Shown here piece by piece: positions 9,191-15,874 of a stretch of DNA of 33,420 nucleotides. The notes beneath the pieces are model-generated. The model had not been told where the DNA came from, made no database searches, and saw only the letters and a program-made list of their open reading frames with translations. The stretch lies in contig CAIJFT010000209.1 in the NCBI GenBank assembly GCA_903820035.1, forward strand, positions 1 to 33,420, given 5' to 3'. The position numbers were made by a program, and so were the translations under genes. This DNA is from an uncultured Opitutia bacterium (GTDB taxonomy: Bacteria > Verrucomicrobiota > Verrucomicrobiia > Opitutales > Opitutaceae). The stretch's first letter is position 1. Each line of letters begins with the position of its first letter.

Positions 9191-9688
9191 ATGTCTCTTG
9201 CCTACAAGATCGCAGTGCTGGTGTTCATCGAAAACTCCGCCGGCGAGCAACTCCTGATGCTCCGCGCGAAAGCCCCGAATCAGGGCTACTGGAGCCCGAT
9301 TGGAGGAAAATTGGAGACGTCCATCGGGGAGTCCCCGTTCGAGTGCGCCATTCGTGAGACAGGGGAAGAAACCGGGCACCACGTGACGGCTAAAGACCTT
9401 CACCTCTTCGCCATGATCGCAGAGAAGTCATATGAAGGGCACGCGCACTGGCTACTGTTCCTGTTCCGGTGTAAGGTTCCGCTGCATCAACTCCCGCCAC
9501 CGTTCTCCGAGGGGAGCTTCGCTTTTTATTCGCGCGAGGCCATCCACACGCTCGCGATCCCCGAGACCGACCGCAACGCCCTTTGGCCGATTTACGATCG
9601 CTACCGCGACCAATTCGTCGCCTTGAGGGCGGATTGTACGCCCGGCAAGCCCGTGGTGGTAGAGGTCGAGGGAACCGTCCCGGCGTGA
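9191..9688 (+). CDS. Nudix hydrolase
   Basis: 165 residues. The Nudix box is easy to see at about 36-60: GGKLET, then GESPFECAIRETGEETG. The catalytic helix core REtgEEtG is intact. Between the GG and the first Glu of the box there are two more residues than in the textbook spacing, a difference also seen in some Nudix subfamilies. Nudix enzymes hydrolyse nucleoside diphosphates linked to another group X, for example oxidised dNTPs, ADP-ribose or dinucleoside polyphosphates; the substrate cannot be read from this sequence. There is no signal peptide, so the protein is cytoplasmic. It is divergent from the pilus-like operon and about 100 bp ahead of pdhA, so it could share transcription with the PDH genes, though the gap argues for independence. 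Confidence 0.9.
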   Translation: MSLAYKIAVLVFIENSAGEQLLMLRAKAPNQGYWSPIGGKLETSIGESPFECAIRETGEETGHHVTAKDLHLFAMIAEKSYEGHAHWLLFLFRCKVPLHQLPPPFSEGSFAFYSREAIHTLAIPETDRNALWPIYDRYRDQFVALRADCTPGKPVVVEVEGTVPA

Positions 9689-9790
9689 CGGCGGCACACC
9701 AAATTGGTCTGGGCCGATGACCCAATCCGCGCTTGATTTCCTGTCACCCCGACAAACACTGGGCTGTTTCCATCAATCCATCGACCTTCT

Positions 9791-10888
9791 GTGAGCAAGA
9801 AACCGACTGCCAATACCGAGAAAAAAGCCACGCCCGCCGCGGCAGTAAACGACTTCGCCAAGGCGCCGATCAACGCCCGTCTCACGAAGGAGGGTAAAAT
9901 CGAGCTGCACCGGAAGATGGTGCGTATCCGCCGTTTCGAGGAGCGCAGTCTTCGCGCCTACCAGGCCAAGAAGATCGGCGGTTTCCTTCACCTTTATATC
10001 GGTCAGGAGGCGGTCGCCGTGGGCTGCTGCTCGCTCATGGGGGCAAACGATCACGTCATCACCGCCTACCGCGATCATGGTCACGCGATCGCCGTGGGCA
10101 TGGAAACAAAGCCACTAATGGCTGAACTCTACGGCAAGTCGACCGGTTGCTCGAAGGGCAAGGGCGGTTCGATGCACTATTTTGATCCGTCCCGTAATTT
10201 CTGGGGCGGCCACGGCATCGTCGGCGGGCAAATCCCGCTCGGAGTCGGTCTCGCCTACGGGGTCAAGTACAAGGGCCTGAAGGGGGCCGCGATGGCATTC
10301 ATGGGTGACGGTGCGGTCAACCAGGGCGCCGTGCACGAGGCGTACAACCTCGCATCCCTCTGGAATCTTCCCGTGGTGTTTGTCATCGAGAACAACGGTT
10401 ACTCGATGGGCACCAGCCAAGCCCGCTCTTCAGCGGGAGCACTCGCCCAGCGCGCTGCAGGCTACGACATGGAATGGGGCCAATGCAACGGCCACGACGT
10501 TTACGAGGTGCGCGCGATGATGGACGTTTTTCTTACCCGTGCCCGCGAAACGAACCGGCCGAGCACGGTCGAAATCGATACCTACCGGTATCGCGGACAT
10601 TCCGTCGCAGATCCGGACAACACCTACCGCAGCAAGCAGGAGATTGAGGAGTACCGCCGCACCAAGGACCCGATTCAGGTATTTCAAGAACGCCTCCTCG
10701 CCGAGGGGGTCCTCGATGAATCGCTGATCGAAAAAATCGACAACGAAGCGCGGACCGAAGCAGAACTGACCGCGGAGTTCGCCGAGGCGAGTCCTTTCCC
10801 GACGCCTGACGACATCCAAAAAGACGTTTATTGGGAGTCCGATCATCCCGCCGAGCGCAAGTCCGAAGGCCGTCTCTTCTTCGACTGA
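9791..10888 (+). CDS. pdhA: Pyruvate dehydrogenase E1 component, alpha subunit
   Basis: 365 residues from a GTG start. It is the alpha chain of the thiamine-diphosphate-dependent E1 that decarboxylates pyruvate and passes the acetyl group to E2 lipoate. Visible landmarks: RRFEERSLRAYQAKKIGGFLH at the start of the fold, YRDHGHAI (93-100), KGGSMHYFD (124-132), and the ThDP/metal motif GDGAVNQGAVHEAYNL to ENNGYS (GDG 172-174, NN 201-202). The fingerprint SKGKGGSMHYFD and total length fit pyruvate rather than branched-chain alpha subunits. The first 25 residues are Lys/Ala-rich and probably disordered. GTG at 9791 is chosen because it gives a full-length chain; no ATG lies upstream in frame nearby and no strong ribosome binding site is seen. 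pdhB follows after 47 bp. Confidence 0.95.
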   Translation: MSKKPTANTEKKATPAAAVNDFAKAPINARLTKEGKIELHRKMVRIRRFEERSLRAYQAKKIGGFLHLYIGQEAVAVGCCSLMGANDHVITAYRDHGHAIAVGMETKPLMAELYGKSTGCSKGKGGSMHYFDPSRNFWGGHGIVGGQIPLGVGLAYGVKYKGLKGAAMAFMGDGAVNQGAVHEAYNLASLWNLPVVFVIENNGYSMGTSQARSSAGALAQRAAGYDMEWGQCNGHDVYEVRAMMDVFLTRARETNRPSTVEIDTYRYRGHSVADPDNTYRSKQEIEEYRRTKDPIQVFQERLLAEGVLDESLIEKIDNEARTEAELTAEFAEASPFPTPDDIQKDVYWESDHPAERKSEGRLFFD

Positions 10889-10935
10889 GAGAGCCCCCAC
10901 CCGTCGACCGCAACTTTTTCTTTTTTCATTTTCCG

Positions 10936-11913
10936 ATGCCCGTCATCACTTACCGCGAAGCAGTCCGTCACGCCCTAGCCGAGGAACTCGAGCGCGACAC
11001 GAACGTCGTCGTCATGGGCGAAGAAGTCGCCCAGTTCAACGGGGCCTACAAGGTCACCGAAGGACTACTTGCCCGCTTCGGTCCGGACCGGATCGTCGAT
11101 ACTCCGATCAGCGAGGCCGGCTTTATCGGCATGGGTATCGGCGCCTCGATGCTCGGTGTGCGGCCGGTGATGGAGCTGATGTTCTGGTCGTTCTATTCGG
11201 TCGCATTTGACCAGATCTTGAACAACGCCGCCAACGTCCGATACATGAGCGGCGGGCAAATCAATTGCCCGATCGTTATCCGCGGTCCCGCCAACGGCGG
11301 GACCAACGTTGGCGCCACGCACTCGCACACGCCGGAAAACGTTTTGGCCAACCACCCCGGCGTGAAGGTCGTCGTGCCTGCGACCGCCTACGACGCGAAG
11401 GGGCTGTTGAAATCCGCTATCCGCGACAACGATCCGGTCTTTTTCCTCGAGAACACAATGCTCTACGGGGAAAAGGGCGAGGTACCGACCGAGGAGTACC
11501 TGATTCCCTTGGGCAAGGCGGACGTAAAGCGCGTGGGCAAGGACCTCACGATCGTGACCTACGGCCGCTGCGTGCTCCACTCGTTGGCCGCCGCTGCCGT
11601 GCTGGAGAAAGAGCATAATATCTCAGTCGAAGTCGTGGACCTTCGCTCAATTCGTCCGCTCGACATCGACACGGTGCTCGCCTCCGTGGGCAAGACGCAC
11701 CGCGTGCTGATCGTCGAAGAACAGAAGCCATTTGCGTCGGTCGGTTCACAGTTGGCGTATATGATCCAGCGCGAGGCTTTCGATGAGCTCGACGGCCCAA
11801 TTCATCGCCTGGCCACCGTGGACGCACCGGCGATCTACAGCCCGCCGGTCGAAGCGGAGCAGTTACCCAACCCGCAGCGCGTCATCAAGGCAGCGCTTGC
11901 CGCGATGGCCTGA
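10936..11913 (+). CDS. pdhB: Pyruvate dehydrogenase E1 component, beta subunit
   Basis: 325 residues. The frame is open further upstream (to 10831) but the conserved beginning MPVITYREAVRHALAEEL and the lack of overlap with pdhA mark the ATG at 10936 as the start. The chain shows the E1-beta landmarks: VVVMGEEVAQFNGAYKV, RIVDTPISEAGFIGMGIG, RGPANGGTNVGATHSH, and the C-terminal transketolase-like domain (VEVVDLRSIRPLD, VLIVEEQKPFASVGSQLA). With the alpha chain it forms the alpha2-beta2 E1 and contributes the glutamate that activates ThDP (in the SEAGF segment). It is followed after 52 bp by the E2 gene. The 47-bp gap before it is T-rich on the plus strand and has no recognisable Shine-Dalgarno sequence. 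Confidence 0.95.
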   Translation: MPVITYREAVRHALAEELERDTNVVVMGEEVAQFNGAYKVTEGLLARFGPDRIVDTPISEAGFIGMGIGASMLGVRPVMELMFWSFYSVAFDQILNNAANVRYMSGGQINCPIVIRGPANGGTNVGATHSHTPENVLANHPGVKVVVPATAYDAKGLLKSAIRDNDPVFFLENTMLYGEKGEVPTEEYLIPLGKADVKRVGKDLTIVTYGRCVLHSLAAAAVLEKEHNISVEVVDLRSIRPLDIDTVLASVGKTHRVLIVEEQKPFASVGSQLAYMIQREAFDELDGPIHRLATVDAPAIYSPPVEAEQLPNPQRVIKAALAAMA

Positions 11914-11965
11914 CGCGCCAGGACCTGAACGCAAACCCTAGCCGCTTCCAATTACACTACGCGCC

Positions 11966-13231
11966 ATGGCGAACATCATCGAAATGCCCAAGCTCAGCGA
12001 CACCATGACGGTGGGCACGCTAGTCAAATGGCTTAAGCAGGAAGGCGATCCTGTAAAATCCGGCGATATGCTCGCCGAGGTCGAGACCGACAAAGCCACG
12101 ATGGAGCTTGAGTCCTTCTTCGACGGCACGCTGGTGAAGATCTTCGCTCCAGGCGGATCACAGGTCGCACTCGGTGCCCCGCTCTGCGCCATCGGCAAGC
12201 CAGGTGAAGTGATCACAGCGCTGCCCAACCCCACCGCGCCCAGCGTTTCCACCCCGCCGGTCACCGTCAGCGCGCCTGCCCCGGTTGCGCCGACCGCAGT
12301 CTCCTCCCTACCGGCCGTGGCCGCACCAACGCCGGGACCCGCGGGCCGATTGAAAATCTCGCCCCTCGCACGCAAGCTCGCCACCGAGAAAGGCGTGAAT
12401 CCGGCCCATGTCAGTGGCACCGGTCCGGGCGGGCGAATTGTCCGCGCCGACATCCTCGCCGCCGGCACTGCAGCGAAGACCGCCAACCCAGCTACTTCCA
12501 CTTCGATCGGCACCAGCACGGTGCTAGCCAAAGGGCCGATTCAAGATGAGCGCACGGTCACGGTTTCCAACATGCGTGGCGCCATCGCCCGCCGCCTTTT
12601 GGAGTCCAAGACGCAACTGCCCCACTTCTACGTCGAAATCGAAATCGACGCCAACCCGCTCCTAACTTTGCGCGAGCAGCTAAATGCGGGTCTGGAGAAG
12701 GAAGGGGTCAAGCTGTCGGTAAATGACTTCGTGCTCAAGGCCAGTGCCGAGGCGCTGCGCCGCGTACCGCAGGTTAACGGCTCGTGGGAAGGCAGCCAGA
12801 TTCGCTATTTCAGCGCCGCGCACATCGCGTTTGCCGTCGCGATTGAGGACGGCCTAATCACGCCCGTGATCCGCGATGCCCATCTCAAGAGCATTTTCGC
12901 GATCTCCACCGAAGCGAAGGCACTCGGCAAACGGGCCAAGGAGAAGAAGCTCGGCCCCGCGGAGTTCACCGGCGGAACCTTCTGCGTTTCCAATCTCGGC
13001 ATGATGGGAATTCCGCGGTTCTCAGCCATCATCAATCCGCCTAACGCAGCTATTTTGGCCGTCGGTACGACGGTCCAGAAACCCGTGGTGAAGAACGATG
13101 CAATCGTCATTGGGCAGACGATGACCCTTACGCTGTCGTGCGACCATCGAGTAGTGGATGGGGCGGTCGGCGCCCAGTACCTTGGAGCGCTCAAGCAACT
13201 GCTCGAGGCGCCAGCTCTTCTTCTAGTATAA
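11966..13231 (+). CDS. pdhC: Dihydrolipoamide acetyltransferase (E2) of pyruvate dehydrogenase
   Basis: 421 residues with the standard E2 order. One lipoyl domain occupies residues 1-80, with the lipoylated lysine at 43 in ETDKATMEL. A Pro/Ala/Val-rich flexible linker follows (85-126). The peripheral-subunit-binding domain is at about 130-164 (ISPLARKLA, GTGPGGRIVRADIL). A second linker leads to the catalytic acetyltransferase domain from about 195. The active-site segment DHRVVDGAVGAQYL near the C-terminus contains the catalytic His (394). It accepts the acetyl group from E1 and transfers it to CoA. It is the last PDH gene here: no E3 (dihydrolipoamide dehydrogenase) gene follows, so lpd must lie elsewhere. 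The ATG at 11966 lacks an obvious Shine-Dalgarno sequence. Confidence 0.95.
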   Translation: MANIIEMPKLSDTMTVGTLVKWLKQEGDPVKSGDMLAEVETDKATMELESFFDGTLVKIFAPGGSQVALGAPLCAIGKPGEVITALPNPTAPSVSTPPVTVSAPAPVAPTAVSSLPAVAAPTPGPAGRLKISPLARKLATEKGVNPAHVSGTGPGGRIVRADILAAGTAAKTANPATSTSIGTSTVLAKGPIQDERTVTVSNMRGAIARRLLESKTQLPHFYVEIEIDANPLLTLREQLNAGLEKEGVKLSVNDFVLKASAEALRRVPQVNGSWEGSQIRYFSAAHIAFAVAIEDGLITPVIRDAHLKSIFAISTEAKALGKRAKEKKLGPAEFTGGTFCVSNLGMMGIPRFSAIINPPNAAILAVGTTVQKPVVKNDAIVIGQTMTLTLSCDHRVVDGAVGAQYLGALKQLLEAPALLLV

Positions 13232-13466
13232 CTACTTCAGGCGGCACGGGGGACCCTACCCGCTCGTCGGTTACGACGTCAGACCGCAAGACGTTCGACG
13301 AGGTACCGTTTTGCGCCGGAACTCGCGGCGATGCTCACCCGTATCGCTAACCTCAGCACACGTGACCGCGCTCTTCCGACGCGACCAGAGGGGGTTGATT
13401 TCGGAATTTTGGCGGCTAAAGAAGCCCGGGGTGGTCAAATCTCAGCACCAGCCCTGACCTCCAGAT

Positions 13467-13500
13467 AAAAAAAGGCACCGAACCGGAGGTTCGGTGCCTT
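13467..13500 (-). terminator. Rho-independent terminator of the small Ala-rich gene
   Basis: A perfect 13-bp stem (arms 13472-13484 and 13488-13500) closes on a 3-base loop. On the minus strand it is followed by seven T residues (13467-13473, partly in the stem). It lies 20 bp after the stop of the minus-strand gene at 13521. It may also stop transcripts arriving from pdhC on the plus strand, but that strand lacks a T-tract after the stem. The arm sequence is nearly the same as in the terminator at 14293-14324. Confidence 0.93.
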
Positions 13501-13520
13501 GGAAATGAGTGCGAAACGAA

Positions 13521-14087
13521 TCAGTTCGAAGGGCTGACAGTAATGGTCGGGTCGATCGCAGTCACCGGTGTCGCAGGCGCGGGGACAGAAGCAACCGCAG
13601 CAGGGACGGCATTTGCTGCGTTTGTGATTGCCGCAGCCTGAGTCGGCGCCGCAGTCACCGCGGCATTAGTGATTGCCTGAGTCTGCGTTGGAGCAGCCGT
13701 TACGGCCGCCGTCGTAATTGCGGCCGCAGCACTCGGCGCAGCCGTCACCGCCGCGGTCGTGATTGCAGCCGCAGCGCTCGGCGCAGCCGTCACCGCCGCG
13801 GTCGTGATCGCCGCCGCAGCCGTGGGCAAGGCGGCCACCGCTCCCGTGGTCACCGCAGCAGCGGCCGAAGGCACAGCGGCGACCGCCGCCGCTACAATTG
13901 CCGATACTTCAGCCGAGGTTTTCCCAGCGCACGCCTTCTGCACGAGGCTCGCGATTTCAGCATCAGTTTTATTTTCAGCCTTCGCAGCTTTCACCAACTG
14001 AGCCACTTCGCCAGCGGTCTGCTGAGCAAAACCACTTGCGACGGAGAGCCCGACCAACAGGGCAATTAACAGGGATCGAATCTTCAT
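13521..14087 (-). CDS. Secreted Ala-rich protein with 15-residue tandem repeats
   Basis: 188 residues, function unknown. A signal peptide spans residues 1-21 (cleavage GFA/QQ). Residues 22-62 are a helical, charged segment (VAQLVKAAKAENKTDAEIASLVQ). Residues 65-154 are six tandem 15-residue units of consensus TTAAVTAAPSAAAAI, with a degraded seventh unit to 169. Each unit has one Pro about two-thirds along, so short Ala-rich helices separated by kinks are likely. The C-terminus, PATPVTAIDPTITVSPSN, nearly matches that of the FecR-domain protein encoded upstream. One Cys (53) is present. The gene follows the FecR gene by 257 bp, with a terminator in between, so it is probably a separate transcript. 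The repeats resemble Ala/Thr-rich helical proteins in composition only; I do not assign a function. Confidence 0.8.
   Translation of the reverse strand: MKIRSLLIALLVGLSVASGFAQQTAGEVAQLVKAAKAENKTDAEIASLVQKACAGKTSAEVSAIVAAAVAAVPSAAAAVTTGAVAALPTAAAAITTAAVTAAPSAAAAITTAAVTAAPSAAAAITTAAVTAAPTQTQAITNAAVTAAPTQAAAITNAANAVPAAVASVPAPATPVTAIDPTITVSPSN
13626..13895 (-). repeat. Six 45-bp in-frame tandem repeats inside the Ala-rich gene
   Basis: Six consecutive 45-bp units encode residues 65-154 of the small Ala-rich protein. The two central units (13716-13805) are almost identical at the DNA level, which points to recent unit duplication; the outer ones have diverged. Because units are multiples of three bases, gain or loss of copies keeps the frame. 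Confidence 0.85.
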
Positions 14088-14292
14088 ATGAGTAGGTGTT
14101 ACCCCAAACTAGGACTAATTTGCTGAAATTAAAACATCGGAAGTACAAGAACCAGGCGACGCCGCACCATCGGCTTAGCGACAATCATTTGCAACAATGA
14201 ATCTGGGGTTACGGGTCGCCACTCAATCCAGATGCGTGGAAGAAAGCAGGCAATCGCCGCGGGCCTTGGGGGGGCCGGGGAAACGTGAAACG

Positions 14293-14324
14293 AAAAAGGC
14301 ACCGAACCTTTGGCTCGGTGCCTT
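14293..14324 (-). terminator. Rho-independent terminator of the FecR-domain gene
   Basis: A stem of 13 positions with one mismatch (arms 14296-14308 and 14312-14324) closes on a TTT/AAA loop, and the minus strand continues into five T residues. It lies 20 bp after the stop at 14345. The left arm is identical over 13 bases to the left arm of the terminator at 13467-13500, and both sit the same distance from their stop codons. Confidence 0.9.
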
Positions 14325-14344
14325 GGCGCAAACTTTAAGTCTGA

Positions 14345-15727
14345 TTAGTTAGACGGACTGACCGTGATCGTCGGGTCAATCGGCGTCACCGGAGTCGTCG
14401 GCGGCGGAACCGAGGCAGGAGCTCCGACCTTGGGGGGAGCCGGCGGCGATACGGGGGATCCCGAGCCCGAAGTGGCGCCCGCAGCCGCTGCATTGGAAAT
14501 CGACGCGGCATCCAAATTGGTTGAACCGCCCTTGGCGGCACCCTGCGCCGCACCATTCGCCGAGGCGCCCGCAATATTTGCCGCCTGCGCCGGGGCTGCA
14601 CTAGCGGCCCCCTGAGCGGCACCTTGGGCGGCACCATTGGCGATCGCCGCGCCAACCGTATTGGCCGACTGACCGGACTGAATCGCACCTTGCACCGCGC
14701 CAAACGCAGCCGCTTGCGAGATCGCGTTCGCCAGGCTCGCCGCCTCACTCGGAGAAGCGCCCGCCGCCGCCGCGGCCGCCGACTTGGCAATCGCCTGAGC
14801 TAGCGCCGCCGCGGAAGACGCGTCGCTGGTTGTCGAGGCCGCACCCTGGGCCGCGGCTTGCGCAACGGTCTGCGCTACCTGAGCAACATTGGCTGGACCG
14901 GCGGCACTGACGGCCGCCGCCACAATGGCCGCGGCTTGAGCCGGAGCCGCTGCGGAACCAGAAGCAACCGCCTGCGAGAGCGCCTGGGGAATCTGTTTCA
15001 CAATCGTCGCCATGACCTGCGATAGCTGTCCAGCGGCCACACCGGAAGCACCGCCAAAGCTAGTCGGATCCGCAGCAACCACCGCCAAAGCGGCGACGGC
15101 CATTGAGGCGGCTTGGATGACAGCCGTGTTCGCAGCGGGATCATTGGCGATCTGAGCCGCGGTCGACGGGGCGCCACCGTTAACGCTGGAAATGGATATG
15201 CCGCCCGCCTCAATCGTGATGGTCGAACCAGCCCCACCGCCCACAGGGGTAACGCTGACCACGCCGTCAACCGTAACGATGGAGTAGGCTTGGCCGTTCA
15301 CCGTAACGGCATAAACGGTACCCCGAGCCGCTGCGACCCCGCGGGGAGTCTTCACTCCATAGCTGTCCTTCTTGTACTTACTCGGATCAACTTGGGTGAC
15401 CACGGATCCACGTCGCAAATCGAGCGTGCGATTCGAGGCGGACCCCAGAGACGAAACGGTGACTTCGCTGTTGGGTTTAACCGTGGCGACCACTCCGGTC
15501 ATCGCTTCGACATAAACCTCGACCCCGGCTCCCGTGATCAACCGCGCATTTACGGGAAGCGTCATACCTGGGGTGACTACCCCCGTAGCACCAGTCACCG
15601 AAACCGCCGACGCATCGCCCACAATTTTGATAATTTTAGCCTCCTGCGCTGAAGCGCAAAGCGAAGCCAACGCGACACCAAACAGCGAAACACGCAGGAG
15701 CGAAATCAGGACACTTAGTGGTTTCAT
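14345..15727 (-). CDS. FecR-domain protein with long Ala-rich tail
   Basis: 460 residues from the ATG at 15727. The frame is open to 15784, but the extra 19 residues would spoil a clean signal peptide (MKPLSVLISLLRVSLFGVAL, cleavage near SAQ/EA). Residues 50-165 form a FecR-type beta domain: an early strand with ATVKPNSEVTVSSL, then LDLRRGSVVTQV, YGVKTPRGVAAARGTVYAV and YSIVTVDGVVSVTP. From about 190 to 400 it is very rich in Ala, Gln, Gly and Ser, with motifs such as AAPAQAAAI and NGAAQGAA that recall the repeats of the neighbouring small protein. A Pro-rich segment precedes the end PVTPIDPTITVSPSN. FecR domains occur in periplasmic sigma-regulator proteins and in exported proteins of unknown role. 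This one has no N-terminal membrane anchor beyond the signal peptide, so it is exported. It lies 147 bp after the CHASE2 cyclase gene, a known kind of neighbour. Confidence 0.82.
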   Translation of the reverse strand: MKPLSVLISLLRVSLFGVALASLCASAQEAKIIKIVGDASAVSVTGATGVVTPGMTLPVNARLITGAGVEVYVEAMTGVVATVKPNSEVTVSSLGSASNRTLDLRRGSVVTQVDPSKYKKDSYGVKTPRGVAAARGTVYAVTVNGQAYSIVTVDGVVSVTPVGGGAGSTITIEAGGISISSVNGGAPSTAAQIANDPAANTAVIQAASMAVAALAVVAADPTSFGGASGVAAGQLSQVMATIVKQIPQALSQAVASGSAAAPAQAAAIVAAAVSAAGPANVAQVAQTVAQAAAQGAASTTSDASSAAALAQAIAKSAAAAAAGASPSEAASLANAISQAAAFGAVQGAIQSGQSANTVGAAIANGAAQGAAQGAASAAPAQAANIAGASANGAAQGAAKGGSTNLDAASISNAAAAGATSGSGSPVSPPAPPKVGAPASVPPPTTPVTPIDPTITVSPSN

Positions 15728-15874
15728 ATAATAAGGGAGTGAAGGAGTTCCAAAACGACGAAGCGAAACTAAATTCAGCGGCAAAAAACAAACTTTCGCG
15801 CCTCTGCAATGTCCTTAGGGGAATAACCCATAGCAACGATAAATATTTCCACACAATCATCTGAATCTCCACGC

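Noticed and set aside
9044-9403. 119-residue minus-strand frame ending just before the Amuc_1102-like gene
   Set aside because: Mostly antisense to the Nudix box region, and the part outside it is the short divergent promoter gap; no family recognised.
9699-9709. Palindrome ACCAAATTGGT upstream of pdhA
   Set aside because: Only five base pairs around one central base, single copy; too short to call an operator.
13626-13895. Possible CRISPR array because of regular repeats
   Set aside because: The repeats are contiguous, multiples of three and in frame inside a secreted-protein gene, with no unique spacers.
15728-15874. AT-richer gap before the FecR gene as a promoter
   Set aside because: Probably holds the promoter, but the best box pair (TTGTGT, then TATGGG after 18 bases) is poor in the -10, so no site is reported.
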